A stretch of 64,000 nucleotides of DNA from Anaerolineales bacterium (lineage in GTDB: Bacteria > Chloroflexota > Anaerolineae > Anaerolineales > UBA4823): assembly GCA_016935755.1 (NCBI GenBank), contig JAFGQI010000076.1, positions 108,584 to 172,583 on the forward strand. The letters are read 5' to 3'. Shown here piece after piece: positions 26,901 to 36,800 of this stretch. Both the position numbers and the translations under genes were made by a program. Positions within the stretch are counted from its first letter, which is position 1; each line of letters starts with the position of its first letter. The notes below the pieces were generated by a model, which was given only the letters and a program-made list of their open reading frames with translations, had not been told where the DNA came from and ran no database searches.

Positions 26901-29306
26901 CTGCTTGAGCGGCTCAAACCGGAACGCAGCCGCAACCGCGCCCCGCTCTTCCAGGTGATGCTCGATTACCTCAATACGCCTCTGGAGAACCTGGATCTGG
27001 CAGGCGTAAAGGTCGAAAAGCTGCCGGTGACCAACCGGACATCTATCTATGATTTGACTCTCTTTGTTCATCAGGAAGGGTATCAAATTAATCTCAGCCT
27101 GGAGTATTCGGCTGACTTATTTCACCAGACGACTGCTGAACGGATGCTGACCCACCTGGAGACGCTGCTGAAAAGCATTGTCTCCAGACCGAATCAGGCG
27201 ATTGGTCGGCTGGGGTTGCTGACAGAGCTAGAACGACGCCAAATCTTGTTGGGATGGAATAACACCTGGCGGGATTATACTGCCGACCCTGATCTCGCTG
27301 AGACCTGTGCTCACCAGATTTTTGAAAGACAGGCGCGTCGGTCTCCCCAATCCATCGCCGTGCAGGCCGACCTGGGGGATGATGCTGAGGTCCTAAGCCT
27401 GACCTATGGCGAATTGGAACGCAGAGCCAACCAGCTGGCTCATTACCTGCGCGCTCAGGGCGTTGAACTTGAGACATTGGTGGGGATCTGTATGGAGCGC
27501 TCCCCGGAGATGATCGTGGCTGTGCTGGGGGTATTAAAAGCCGGAGGGGCTTATGTCCCGCTTGACCCTGGTTATCCTGCTGAGCGTCTGGCTTATATGA
27601 TTCAGGATGCTGGTATGCCCGTCATCCTGTCTCACCAGCGGCTGTCAGAGAAACTCACTTCTCTACTGGTTAACTCCCCAGACAAGCTCGACCCAAGGCT
27701 GATCTTGCTGGACACTCACTGGCATACCATCGCTCAGGCTGGTGGTGAAAAAGCAGGCGAGTATGCGCCGAGTCTCCCAGTTGCTCCTGACAACCTGGCT
27801 TATATGATCTACACCTCAGGCTCCACCGGACAGGCCAAAGGGGTGATGATTACTCACCGGGCGCTGTGCAACCACCTCTACTGGATGCAGGAGGTCTTCC
27901 CCACAGGCCCAACGGACCGTTTCCTGCAGAGCACCTCTTTCAGTTTTGATGTCTCAGCCTGTGAAATATTTACACCCTGGTTAGTAGGCGCGCAGATCGT
28001 CCTGGCGCGGCCTGATGCTCAGAAAGAAGTCCTTTCTTTGCTGGACACGATTCAAAAGTTCCAGATTACGGTCTTTCAACCGGTCACATCGCTGCTTCAA
28101 GCTCTGATCGAAGATCGTCGATTTGAGCAATGCACCTCCTTGCGTTACATCTTCTGTGGCGGGGAGGCTATCCCGCCTGATTTGCCTGCTCGCGTTTATC
28201 GCAGCCTAGCTGCGGCGACTGAATCGGGTGTGGGCATCCAATTGGTAAACCTGTATGGCCCCAGCGAGGCGACGATCGATTCCATTTGCTGGATCTGCCC
28301 ACCTGCAGAGGGTACTCCCATCGTTCCGATTGGGAAACCCATTGCCAACCTGCAGGCGTATATCCTGGATGAAGCCTTAATGCCCCTCTCGCCGGGTTTG
28401 CCCGGTGAAATTTATCTGGGGGGAGTTGGGCTGGCGCGCGGTTATCACCGCCGCCCACAATTGACCGCCGAGCGGTTCATTCCTGATCCATTTGTCGCCA
28501 TGCATGGTGACTTGAGCAGTTCGGTTGGGGGAACCCGGTCTGTGGGAGGCCGGATCTATCGTACAGGCGACAGGGGGCGTTATCTGCCAGATGGGAATAT
28601 CGAGTTCCTGGGGCGGGTGGACGATCAGATTAAACTGCGTGGTTTCCGCGTGGAGTTGGGCGAGATCCAGCACGCTCTCCAGGCCTGTCCAGGCGTCCGG
28701 CAGGCTCTGGTAGTGCTGGGAAAACCCCTGCCAGCAGCGACTGGGCTTGCCGCCAACCCGCACCTGATCGCTTATGTAGTACCCGAACCAGATAAGGAAA
28801 TGGCGGTTGAAGAGTTGCGCAGGTTTCTTGCCTCCAGATTGCCAGATTTCATGCTGCCCAAGGAGTATGTTTTTCTGGACGCTCTGCCGTTAGGCCCATC
28901 CGGCAAGATTGATCGCCGTTCTCTGCCCGCGCCGGCAGCGACATTTAAAGATCGTACCAGCAAAGTAGCGCCGCGCAACGATTTAGAAAGAGTCCTGGTG
29001 GGGATTTGGGAGGAGATACTGGGGGTGCAGGAGCCTGGAATCCATGATTCATTCTTTGACCTGGGTGGTCATTCACTGCTGGCGGTGCGGTTAATCGTCC
29101 AGTTGGTTGAGACATTCCAGGTGGAACTGCCCATGAGGTCGGTTTTCGAGGCACCTACCATTGCCCAGGTGGCAGAGCTGATCAAGGAAAAGAGCGGCAA
29201 TCCAGCTAAAATTGAACGAATAGCTTCCTTGCTCTTGCAGCTGGCAGCGATGTCAGACGAGCAGGCTGAAGCCCTGTTGGCGTCGAAGGATAAGGATGCG
29301 GGATAA
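23976..29306 (+). CDS. NRPS, A-T-C-A-T, with a first A domain lacking the amino-group aspartate
   Basis: Domains in 1776 residues: A1 (about 15-530; YTSGSTGEPKG at 171), T1 (Ser571, LGGDSLSA), C (about 625-1080; HHIASDFWS at 768), A2 (about 1110-1650; YTSGSTGQAKG at 1279), T2 (Ser1700, LGGHSLL). A1 reads GFAGSVSDIF where amino-acid A domains read FDxSxxE, so the alpha-amino-binding Asp is Ala; its substrate is probably not an alpha-amino acid. A2 hand code is D-V-C-Q-F-G-L-I-D, unassigned but close to the Gln-type pocket. The lack of an N-terminal C domain makes A1-T1 a possible second loading module. The C-terminal AAMSDEQAEALL tail may dock to the next protein, which has the LSSAKRILLEKLL head. 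Confidence 0.92.
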   Translation: MKPAPMTFDVSEIEGSIGQRFRRVAEAFSERLAVHDSHSSLTYGELEQVSDRVARGLRHHCGVGTAPVAMLVDHQSSAIAALLGILKAGRAYLALDPHTPLVRLTEILLDAGAACIISDQEYQSLAQELAAHGRPNLFLEELLAFDKPLGVTGIGDGHLQVGPDALAAIFYTSGSTGEPKGVGRTHRQILHYAWSNLSLYHIRPDDRQSLLSFLGFAGSVSDIFHTLLNGAALFMLNPRETGLDQIIQWLVQRRITLWHPTVDLFRQVCGRLSGHEDLTNLRMTLLASQALYRRDVDAYRRQFPAQSILVNRYGMTEATAAAQFLITSETQLPDGEGVPVGYPVDGFEIILLDDNRNPVALGEIGEIAVRSRFLAPGYLNKPELTREVFLPDPGGADQRIYLTGDLGRMPLGGPLELVGRKDFRVKIRGYRVELSAVEAALLSLGSVKQAVVAAQKDSLGTSGEDRLVAYLVPTEQPPITVTQLREQLARVLPEYMIPAVFVWMEQLPLTASGKVDRRSLPAPEMVRSGLSPTNEPPANELEAYLMEIWGQILGVERVGVEDNFFELGGDSLSATRILTRLSDKYPIDLGHSAIFEHPTVRKLALHISSELDLPSTHTMPEVPHALSRNAALSRVYPLTFIQQSIWFQQQLDLAAPLYNMPKAFRLTGALDYHALQYSLLEIVSRHQVLRSRFEVLDGVPVQKISQEWNLDLPVEDLAGCPAEQREQELFSRIQQAAEEPFDLTRDLLLRARLYKLAGEEHVLLIVFHHIASDFWSINLFNRELSALYQGYASQAAASSPHLLPGLQLLYGDYAVWQRSYFTPEHTDKLLAFWFDQLQDAPTALDLPTDKTRPAIAGFAGGRVSRQLPVPLTAALITLSQQQGATLFMTMLTSFAILLYRYTGQDDILIGSPVAGRNQPEVENLIGAFINTLVYRCDLFGDKGGTPERLSFVQALNRVRDMALQVYAHQELAFEKLLERLKPERSRNRAPLFQVMLDYLNTPLENLDLAGVKVEKLPVTNRTSIYDLTLFVHQEGYQINLSLEYSADLFHQTTAERMLTHLETLLKSIVSRPNQAIGRLGLLTELERRQILLGWNNTWRDYTADPDLAETCAHQIFERQARRSPQSIAVQADLGDDAEVLSLTYGELERRANQLAHYLRAQGVELETLVGICMERSPEMIVAVLGVLKAGGAYVPLDPGYPAERLAYMIQDAGMPVILSHQRLSEKLTSLLVNSPDKLDPRLILLDTHWHTIAQAGGEKAGEYAPSLPVAPDNLAYMIYTSGSTGQAKGVMITHRALCNHLYWMQEVFPTGPTDRFLQSTSFSFDVSACEIFTPWLVGAQIVLARPDAQKEVLSLLDTIQKFQITVFQPVTSLLQALIEDRRFEQCTSLRYIFCGGEAIPPDLPARVYRSLAAATESGVGIQLVNLYGPSEATIDSICWICPPAEGTPIVPIGKPIANLQAYILDEALMPLSPGLPGEIYLGGVGLARGYHRRPQLTAERFIPDPFVAMHGDLSSSVGGTRSVGGRIYRTGDRGRYLPDGNIEFLGRVDDQIKLRGFRVELGEIQHALQACPGVRQALVVLGKPLPAATGLAANPHLIAYVVPEPDKEMAVEELRRFLASRLPDFMLPKEYVFLDALPLGPSGKIDRRSLPAPAATFKDRTSKVAPRNDLERVLVGIWEEILGVQEPGIHDSFFDLGGHSLLAVRLIVQLVETFQVELPMRSVFEAPTIAQVAELIKEKSGNPAKIERIASLLLQLAAMSDEQAEALLASKDKDAG

Positions 29307-29336
29307 TTCGGTACTGTCTTTCGGAGAGCAATCGGG

Positions 29337-32300
29337 ATGAGCGATCAAAGCAGAGACCAGGAAAACCAGCCGCCAGGCTTTAGGCTTTCGTCAGCCAAAC
29401 GCATCCTGCTGGAAAAACTCTTGCAGGAAGAGGGGTTCGGCGCCGCGACCAAAGCCATGATCCCGCGGCGCAACCAGGATTTGCCTGCACCGCTATCCTC
29501 AGCCCAGCAGCGCTTGTGGTTTTTGCACCACTTGGAAGGTTCAGGCTCTACATACAATGTCCCTTACACCTATCGTCTGCGGGGAGCCCTGAATATCTCG
29601 GCGCTGCAGCGCAGCCTAGAAATCCTGGCGCAGCGCCAGGAAATTTTGCGTACCACTTTTCGCCTGGGAGAGCAGGAATCAGGGATTGCTGACAGCCAGA
29701 AAGTGCCCAGTCAGCCCTATCAGGTAATTTTCACCACGCTCGACCTGGATATATCGCCGATTGACCTTTCCTCAATTCCTGTTGAAAACCAGGAGGCGGA
29801 AATCCAACGTCAGGCAAAGGAATTGGGGCGAAAAATCTTTGATTTACAGATAGGCCCCCTGCTTCGTGGAGCTTTACTGCGCCTGTCCGCCGACGATCAT
29901 GTTCTTTGTCTTTGCTTCCATCACAGCATCTTTGATGAATGGTCAGCGGAAGTATTTTCGCGTGAACTGGGGTTGATATACCTGGCAGAAAGTACCGGGC
30001 AGCCGGTTGAACTGCCCGACCTGCCGGTGCAGTACGCTGATTACGCCGCCTGGCAGCAAGAGCAACTAAAGAGCGGAATTTGGGATCGTCAACTGGCTTA
30101 TTGGAAGCAAAAGCTGGCAGGCGCTTCGCCGGTATTGGATTTACCCACCGACCACCCACACCTGCTTGTGCAGAGTTCGCAAGGTTCGGTAGGCCAACGA
30201 TGGTTGTCTTTGGATCTCTTAGAAGCATTGAAGCGTTTCAGCCAGGCGGAGAGGGTGACTCTCTTTACTACTTTGCTGGCAGCTTTTGAAGTTCTCCTGT
30301 ACCGCTATTCCGGTCAGGCAGATTTCTTAATCGGCACGCCGATCGCCAACCGTCAGCAGGCTGGGATTGAATTTCTGATTGGCTTTTTCCTGAACACCCT
30401 GGTCATGCGCAGCTGCCTGAACAGCAGCCTCAGTTTTCGCTCCATGCTGAATAAAGTGGGGCAGGATGTCTTGGAAGCTTTTGACAATCAGGATTTGCCC
30501 TTTGAACGACTGGTAGAGATATTGAAACCTGGGCGCGACTTGAGCCGCCAACCGCTCTTCCAGGTGATGTTCGTCTCGCAGCCGTTTGTGGATCAGCAGT
30601 TAACCCTTGCCGGGCTTCAGGTCGAGCCTGTGCAGGTGGATTATGGTTGGTCCAAATTCGACCTGACTCTCTTTGCGATTGAACAGGAGAACAGCCTGCT
30701 TCTGCGTCTGGAGTACAACAGCGATCTGTATGAGACCGCGACGATTGAGCGGATGCTGGGGCATTACCAGCGCCTGTTGGAAGGGCTGCTGGAAACCCCC
30801 GATTTGCCGGTGGGTCTACTGCCCTTGCTCAGCGGAGAAGAAGAGGTGCAGTTCCAGGCCTGGAACACGACCGCCCATCCTTACCCGGCTCACATGGGTG
30901 TACACCAGATGTTCGAAGCTCAGGTCAGGCGTGCGCCTGATCGAGAAGCAGTTTACTTCTTGGGGCAGCGCCTTTCTTATGGCGAATTGAACTGCCGGAC
31001 CAACCAGCTTGCACATTATCTGCGCAGCCTGGGTGTTGGGCCAGAGGTGTTGGTGGGCGTCTGTCTGGATCGTTCGTTGGATATGGTGGTGGCGATTTTA
31101 GGCGTACTCAAGGCAGGCGGTGCCTATGTACCGCTTGATCTCACATATCCGGCTGAACGATTGGCATATATGCTGCGGGACGCCCGCGCCCAGGTGCTCT
31201 TGACCGAAAGAGAGCAATCTGAACGTCTGGGGGCAGTTCAAACGCGCATGGTTTGTCTGGACTCGCATTGGGATGAAATCTCCCGCCAACCGGTCGAAAA
31301 CCCGACCAACCTGAGCCAGCCGCAGAACTCAGCTTATGTGATTTACACCTCCGGATCGACTGGCGCGCCCAAAGGCGCGGTCATCACTCATCAAGCGTTG
31401 AGCAACCACATGACCTGGATGCAGGAGGTATATCCCCTGCACGAGGATGACAGCGTTTTTCAGAAGACCCCTTTCAGCTTCGATGCTTCGGTGTGGGAGT
31501 TTTATGCTCCGCTGCTGGTTGGGGCGCGGTTGGTAATGGCAGCGCCTGGCGGGCACCGTGATATCACCTACTTGATCCAAGAAATGAATGCCCAGCAGAT
31601 CACCATTTTGCAGACGGTGCCGTCTCTGCTGAGGATTCTGGTAGAGGATGATCGTTTTAAGGGCTGTACCTCCCTCCGACGCATATTTTGCGGTGGGGAA
31701 GCTATCCCAGCGGAACTGCCAGGTCAGGTCTTTGCGGCCTTGGATGTGGAGCTGATTAACCTGTATGGACCAGCCGAGGCCTGCATCAATACAGTCACCT
31801 GGAATTTTCCCAGAGAGGCTTCTGACCTGGCCTCTTCAATGCCTCCTGTCCCCATCGGCAGGCCGGTTTTTAATGTCCAGGCTTTCGTCTTGGATCGCAA
31901 TCTGCAGCCTCTGCCTGTTGGCGTGTCGGGTGAGTTGTATCTCAGTGGGGATAGCCTGGGTCGAGGCTACCTTCATCATCCCGATTGGACTGCCGAGAAA
32001 TTCATCCCCAGGCCAGATTGGCTGCACCCTCCGGGACAGCCGAGCGAGCGCTTATATCGCACCGGCGATCTGGCGCGCTTTCTTCCGGATGGCAGCCTGG
32101 AGTTTTTAGGCCGGGCGGATTTCATGGTCAAACTGCATGGGCTGCGTCTGGAGTTAGGTGAGATTGAAGCTGCATTGGAAGGGCACTCGGCGGTGCATCG
32201 GGCGGTTGTCATGCTGCGCCAGATCGGTTTTACAGAGAGTAGGTCGGAAGGGCAGATGGGGGATGATCGCCGTCTGGTGGCATATCTGGTGCTGCATGCT

Positions 32301-35300
32301 ACTTACCAGGTCTCCACCCAGGAACTGCGCATGTATCTTCATGCTCGTTTGCCTGAATTTATGATCCCCTCGATCTTTATTTTCCTGGAGGCGCTTCCGC
32401 TCACACCGAGCGGTAAAGTAGATCGGGGCGCGCTGCCAGCGCCGAATCCAGCCCTGATTGAGATGGAATCGCTGTTTGCAGGTCCGCGCGATGAACTGGA
32501 ACGTCAGCTGTGCCAGGTCTGGGAGGTGGTCCTGGGAGTAAAGCCAGTAGGCATCCAGGATAACTTTTTTGAGTTGGGCGGGCATTCACTGCTGGCGATC
32601 CGCCTGATGGTTCAGATTGAGGAAGAATTAGGTCGCAGGCTGCCGCTGGCGATGTTATTCCAACTGCCCACTGTGGCTGAATTAGCAGAGGCCATGCGGC
32701 ATGGGGCTGGTGAGGCGACCAGGCAGGTGATTATTCCACGTGACGCCAGCCTGCCTGCGCCGCTGTCTTCCGCCCAGCAACGCTTGTGGTTTCTGGATCG
32801 TCTGGAAGGCATGCAGGGCACCTATAATGTGCCATTTGCCTACCGGTTATCCGGCGAGCTGAATCCCCTGGCGTTGCGGGCCAGCCTGCAAGCTCTAGCC
32901 CAACGGCATGAGATCTTACGCACCGGAATATCTCAGATCGGCGATCAGCCAGTCCAGCTTATCCTGCCGCAGATCGATATTCCACTTCAGGTGGATGACC
33001 TGGATTCGATGCAAGGACTCTCTGAGTCCGAAAAACAGAACCGCGCCAGACAGATGGCAGTAGACGAGGGCTGCTTACCATTTGACCTGAGCGCTGCACC
33101 TCTTTGGCGCGCTCGCATTCTGCGCCTGGATGAACAAGAGCATATCTTGCTGTTCACTTTTCATCATGCCATTATAGATGAATGGTCCGCGGATGTGTTC
33201 TTCAATGAGCTGCGCCTCGTGTACCAGGCGCAAATCATGGAGAAACAGGCAGATCTGGTGGAACTGCCTGTCCAGTATGCTGATTATGCGGTCTGGCAGC
33301 AGCGGCAGATCGAACATGGGGCTTACGAAGAGCAGCTAGCGTATTGGAAAACATACCTGGCGGGAGCGCCAGCGGCTCTAGATCTGCCTCTCGATCATCC
33401 TCGCCCTGCTGTGCAGTCTTTCTGTGGTGCATCGGTGATGCGGGAGTTGCCGGCGGAAATTGCGCGTTGTTTAAAGCAGCTGGGCCAGGCAGAACGAGTC
33501 ACCCTATTCACCATTCTGCTGGCAGCCTTTGAGGTGCTGCTTTCCCGCTACAGCGGACAACAGGATTTGCTGGTCGGTACGCCGATTGCCAACCGCAGTC
33601 AGATCGAGCTGAACAATCTGATTGGATTCTTCCTCAACACCCTGGTGCTGCGGGCAAACTTGCAGGAGGCTCCTGGATTCCGCGATTTCCTCCATCAAGT
33701 AGAGGCATCTCTTTTGCAGGCTTTCGAAAATCAGGAACTGCCTTTTGAACGTTTGGTTGAGGAACTGCGGCCTGAGCGTGATCTCAGCCGCCAGCCGTTG
33801 TTTCAGGTAATGTTTGTCTTGCATCCGCCTTCGCTGCAGCAATTCCACCTGGCTGGACTGCAAGTTTCCCCCATGAGACTGGATTATGGCTCGGCAAAAT
33901 TCGACCTGACTCTCTTTGTGAGCGAACACCAGAATGGGCTTCGATTGAGCTTGGAGTACAGCACCGATTTGTTTGATCAGGCCACGATCGAACGCATGTT
34001 GGTTCATTATGAACAATTGCTCGAAAGTTTGCTGGCCCAACCAGATCAAGCAGTGGTGGTACTGCCCATGCTCACCGAAACTGAGAGGCAAACATTGCTC
34101 TCGTGGAATGAAACCAGCCGGGAATACCAGTACGGTCTGGGGGTGCACACCTTTTTTGAAACTCAGGCTCTGCATGCGCCTGAGCAGATTGCGCTTGTAT
34201 ATCAGGATGGTCAGTTGACCTATGGTCAGCTAAACAAACGGGCGAATCAGCTTGCCAATGCTTTGCTGCAATCTGGGGTGGAGCCGGATTGCACCGTTGG
34301 CATCTGCCTGGAGCGTTCGCCAGAGATGATCGTGGCGATACTGGGTGTGCTCAAGGCCGGCGGCGCCTGCGTGCCTTTTGACCCCAGCTATCCGAAAATG
34401 CGCCTGGAGTATATGCTTCAGGATGCTCAGGTGAAAGTGCTGGTAACGCAAACTTCCTTGGTGGACAAATTCCCTGACACTCCTGCGCTGGTGCTCTGCC
34501 TGGATGGAGATCTGGCATATCTGGATAACGATAACGTGGCAAACCCTGCCCCACCTTTACGACCCGATCACCTGGCTTATCTGCTTTATACCTCCGGTTC
34601 CACTGGAACGCCTAAGGGCGTGGAGATGCCGCACCGTCCGTTGTGCAATCTGGTTGCCTGGCAGCTCTCCAACCCACATTTTGCTGGCCCCGCCAGGACC
34701 TTGCAGTATACCTCATTGAACTTTGATGTGTCTTTCCAGGAAATTTTTTCGACCTTATCAGCTGGAGGAACACTGGTATTGGTGTCCGAGGAGATACGCC
34801 GTGAACCGCGCCTGTTACTGGCCTACCTGGCTGAGCAGTCCATTGACAGGCTCTATCTGCCCTTTGTGGCCTTGCAGCAGTTGGTTGAAACGGCGGTTCA
34901 ATGGGGAGTTGACGCCCGTCTAAAACTTTCCGAAGTGATCACGGCAGGTGAGCAGTTGAAAACCACCCCCCAGATGGCTGCTTTTTTCACTCAACTGCCT
35001 GGCTGTACTCTCCATAATCATTATGGCCCAACCGAGAGTCACGTGGTAACGGCTTATACCCTGCAGGGCGCTCCTGAGACCTGGCCTTCCTTGCCGCCCA
35101 TTGGAAAACCCGTTGCAAACACGCAGATTTATTTGTTGGATCCATATCTTCAACCAGTTCCAGTGGGTGTGGTGGGAGAGTTATATATTGGTGGATTGGC
35201 GCTGGCGCGTGGCTATCACAACCAGCCTGGCATGACTGTGGAGAGATTCATTCCGCATCCTTTTGACCAATCAGGTCAACGTTTGTATCGCACTGGCGAT

Positions 35301-36800
35301 CTGGCGCGCTACCTGCCGGATGGCAATATTGAATTCCTTGGGCGCAGGGATGACCAGGTGAAGCTGCGCGGCTACCGCGTTGAGCTGGGCGAAATCGAGA
35401 CGACCTTGTCTGGGCACCCGGTAGTGGAGCAGGCGGTCGTTTTGCTGGATGAGTCTGGTCCAGGTGAGCCGGGTTCTGGCAGCCACCGTCTGGTGGCTTA
35501 TATCGTTCTGGTTGGAGAGGTTGCCCCTGAAAGCCGCGAATCGCTGTTGCAAGAGCTGCGGACTTACCTGAAAAGCCGGCTGCTGGATTATATGGTTCCT
35601 TCGTTGTTCATCTTTATTGAAAAACTGCCGCTCACGCCCAGTGGTAAAGTCAATCGCCGGGCTTTGCCAGCCCCGCAGGTCAAGTTGGGACAGGCCGGCT
35701 CTGGTTATCTGGCGCCGCGCGATAACCTGGAAAGCCGCTTGTGTCAGCTCTGGGAGCAGGTGCTGGGCGTCCAACCGGTGGGGATTGAAGATAATTTCTT
35801 TGAGCTGGGAGGGCATTCGCTCCTGGCGGTTCGTCTCTTTGTTCGCCTGGAGCAGGAACTGGGTCATAGGCTGCCGTTGGCTGTGCTCTTTCAGTCGCCC
35901 ACAGTGGCAGAACTGGCTGCCTTGCTGCGTCAGGCAGAACCGCAGGCCAGCTGGTCTGCTCTGGTGCCCATCCAGCCTGAGGGGACAGCCCCCGCGTTCT
36001 TCTGTGTACATAACTTCGGCGGTGAGGTGTTAAATTATGCCCGGCTGGCGCAGCTGCTTGAGTCGGACCAGCCTTTCTTCGGATTGCAGGCGCGCGGCCT
36101 GGATGGGGTGGAACCACCCCAAGAGACGATCCAGGAGATGGCGAGCTCCTATATCGAAGCGATCCGCGTCCAACAGCCGCATGGGCCGTATTCCCTGGGT
36201 GGATACTGTTTTGGCGGGGTGGTGGCTTATGAGATGGCCTGCCAGCTGGAAAAGCAGGGCGAAAAGGTGGCCTTGCTGGCTTTGTTCGACGCCTATGCTC
36301 CCCTGCAATCTCGCCAGCGTAAAGTCGGGCTCATCCGCCGCCTGGGAAATTTTGCCCGCAACTTGCCCTTCTGGCTGCGCGACTTCATGATGATGGGCTC
36401 TGAGGAAGCGCAGGCTGTAGTTAAACGCAGGCTGACCATCATGCGCAAGAAGTTGTTCAGCCATCTAGGGCATAATGCTGAAGTTACCCCCGAAGACTTG
36501 ATCGGAGATCACGCTCATGTCCACGAAGCTCCCGTCTATGTTCGCAGGCTGATGGAACTGCATATGCGCGCCTTGATGGATTACGCACCGATAGCATATG
36601 GCGGTCGGGTAACACTGTTCCGCGTTCAGCGTCTGCCGCTCTTCAGCTTCGTCGAGCCCGATGGAGGGTGGGGGCGATTAGCCGCCGGCGGGGTAGACCT
36701 GCACATTATCCCAGGGCTGCACCACGATTTTCTACGTTCTGAACATGTCAGAGTTTTGGCAGAAGAGCTGAAATCCAGCCTCAAGATTCGTTTTATATGA
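29337..36800 (+). CDS. NRPS, C-A-T-C-A-T-TE; second module predicted to load proline
   Basis: The 2487-residue protein has C1 (HHSIFDEWS, His195), A1 (YTSGSTGAPKG at 670), T1 (Ser1084), C2 (HHAIIDEWS, His1276), A2 (YTSGSTGTPKG at 1751), T2 (Ser2161) and TE (about 2220-2487). A1 reads D-A-W-Q-F-G-L-I-N by hand alignment, close to a published Gln code. A2 reads D-V-Q-Y-I-A-H-V-V, a proline code. The TE nucleophile is Cys2291 in GGYCFGG instead of Ser; the acid is in LFDAYAP and the His in GLHHDF. The two modules are strongly alike from LPAPLSSAQQRLWFL onward, indicating an internal duplication. The stop overlaps the next start by four bases, so translation is coupled to the A-KR-T-TE protein. 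Confidence 0.93.
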   Translation: MSDQSRDQENQPPGFRLSSAKRILLEKLLQEEGFGAATKAMIPRRNQDLPAPLSSAQQRLWFLHHLEGSGSTYNVPYTYRLRGALNISALQRSLEILAQRQEILRTTFRLGEQESGIADSQKVPSQPYQVIFTTLDLDISPIDLSSIPVENQEAEIQRQAKELGRKIFDLQIGPLLRGALLRLSADDHVLCLCFHHSIFDEWSAEVFSRELGLIYLAESTGQPVELPDLPVQYADYAAWQQEQLKSGIWDRQLAYWKQKLAGASPVLDLPTDHPHLLVQSSQGSVGQRWLSLDLLEALKRFSQAERVTLFTTLLAAFEVLLYRYSGQADFLIGTPIANRQQAGIEFLIGFFLNTLVMRSCLNSSLSFRSMLNKVGQDVLEAFDNQDLPFERLVEILKPGRDLSRQPLFQVMFVSQPFVDQQLTLAGLQVEPVQVDYGWSKFDLTLFAIEQENSLLLRLEYNSDLYETATIERMLGHYQRLLEGLLETPDLPVGLLPLLSGEEEVQFQAWNTTAHPYPAHMGVHQMFEAQVRRAPDREAVYFLGQRLSYGELNCRTNQLAHYLRSLGVGPEVLVGVCLDRSLDMVVAILGVLKAGGAYVPLDLTYPAERLAYMLRDARAQVLLTEREQSERLGAVQTRMVCLDSHWDEISRQPVENPTNLSQPQNSAYVIYTSGSTGAPKGAVITHQALSNHMTWMQEVYPLHEDDSVFQKTPFSFDASVWEFYAPLLVGARLVMAAPGGHRDITYLIQEMNAQQITILQTVPSLLRILVEDDRFKGCTSLRRIFCGGEAIPAELPGQVFAALDVELINLYGPAEACINTVTWNFPREASDLASSMPPVPIGRPVFNVQAFVLDRNLQPLPVGVSGELYLSGDSLGRGYLHHPDWTAEKFIPRPDWLHPPGQPSERLYRTGDLARFLPDGSLEFLGRADFMVKLHGLRLELGEIEAALEGHSAVHRAVVMLRQIGFTESRSEGQMGDDRRLVAYLVLHATYQVSTQELRMYLHARLPEFMIPSIFIFLEALPLTPSGKVDRGALPAPNPALIEMESLFAGPRDELERQLCQVWEVVLGVKPVGIQDNFFELGGHSLLAIRLMVQIEEELGRRLPLAMLFQLPTVAELAEAMRHGAGEATRQVIIPRDASLPAPLSSAQQRLWFLDRLEGMQGTYNVPFAYRLSGELNPLALRASLQALAQRHEILRTGISQIGDQPVQLILPQIDIPLQVDDLDSMQGLSESEKQNRARQMAVDEGCLPFDLSAAPLWRARILRLDEQEHILLFTFHHAIIDEWSADVFFNELRLVYQAQIMEKQADLVELPVQYADYAVWQQRQIEHGAYEEQLAYWKTYLAGAPAALDLPLDHPRPAVQSFCGASVMRELPAEIARCLKQLGQAERVTLFTILLAAFEVLLSRYSGQQDLLVGTPIANRSQIELNNLIGFFLNTLVLRANLQEAPGFRDFLHQVEASLLQAFENQELPFERLVEELRPERDLSRQPLFQVMFVLHPPSLQQFHLAGLQVSPMRLDYGSAKFDLTLFVSEHQNGLRLSLEYSTDLFDQATIERMLVHYEQLLESLLAQPDQAVVVLPMLTETERQTLLSWNETSREYQYGLGVHTFFETQALHAPEQIALVYQDGQLTYGQLNKRANQLANALLQSGVEPDCTVGICLERSPEMIVAILGVLKAGGACVPFDPSYPKMRLEYMLQDAQVKVLVTQTSLVDKFPDTPALVLCLDGDLAYLDNDNVANPAPPLRPDHLAYLLYTSGSTGTPKGVEMPHRPLCNLVAWQLSNPHFAGPARTLQYTSLNFDVSFQEIFSTLSAGGTLVLVSEEIRREPRLLLAYLAEQSIDRLYLPFVALQQLVETAVQWGVDARLKLSEVITAGEQLKTTPQMAAFFTQLPGCTLHNHYGPTESHVVTAYTLQGAPETWPSLPPIGKPVANTQIYLLDPYLQPVPVGVVGELYIGGLALARGYHNQPGMTVERFIPHPFDQSGQRLYRTGDLARYLPDGNIEFLGRRDDQVKLRGYRVELGEIETTLSGHPVVEQAVVLLDESGPGEPGSGSHRLVAYIVLVGEVAPESRESLLQELRTYLKSRLLDYMVPSLFIFIEKLPLTPSGKVNRRALPAPQVKLGQAGSGYLAPRDNLESRLCQLWEQVLGVQPVGIEDNFFELGGHSLLAVRLFVRLEQELGHRLPLAVLFQSPTVAELAALLRQAEPQASWSALVPIQPEGTAPAFFCVHNFGGEVLNYARLAQLLESDQPFFGLQARGLDGVEPPQETIQEMASSYIEAIRVQQPHGPYSLGGYCFGGVVAYEMACQLEKQGEKVALLALFDAYAPLQSRQRKVGLIRRLGNFARNLPFWLRDFMMMGSEEAQAVVKRRLTIMRKKLFSHLGHNAEVTPEDLIGDHAHVHEAPVYVRRLMELHMRALMDYAPIAYGGRVTLFRVQRLPLFSFVEPDGGWGRLAAGGVDLHIIPGLHHDFLRSEHVRVLAEELKSSLKIRFI

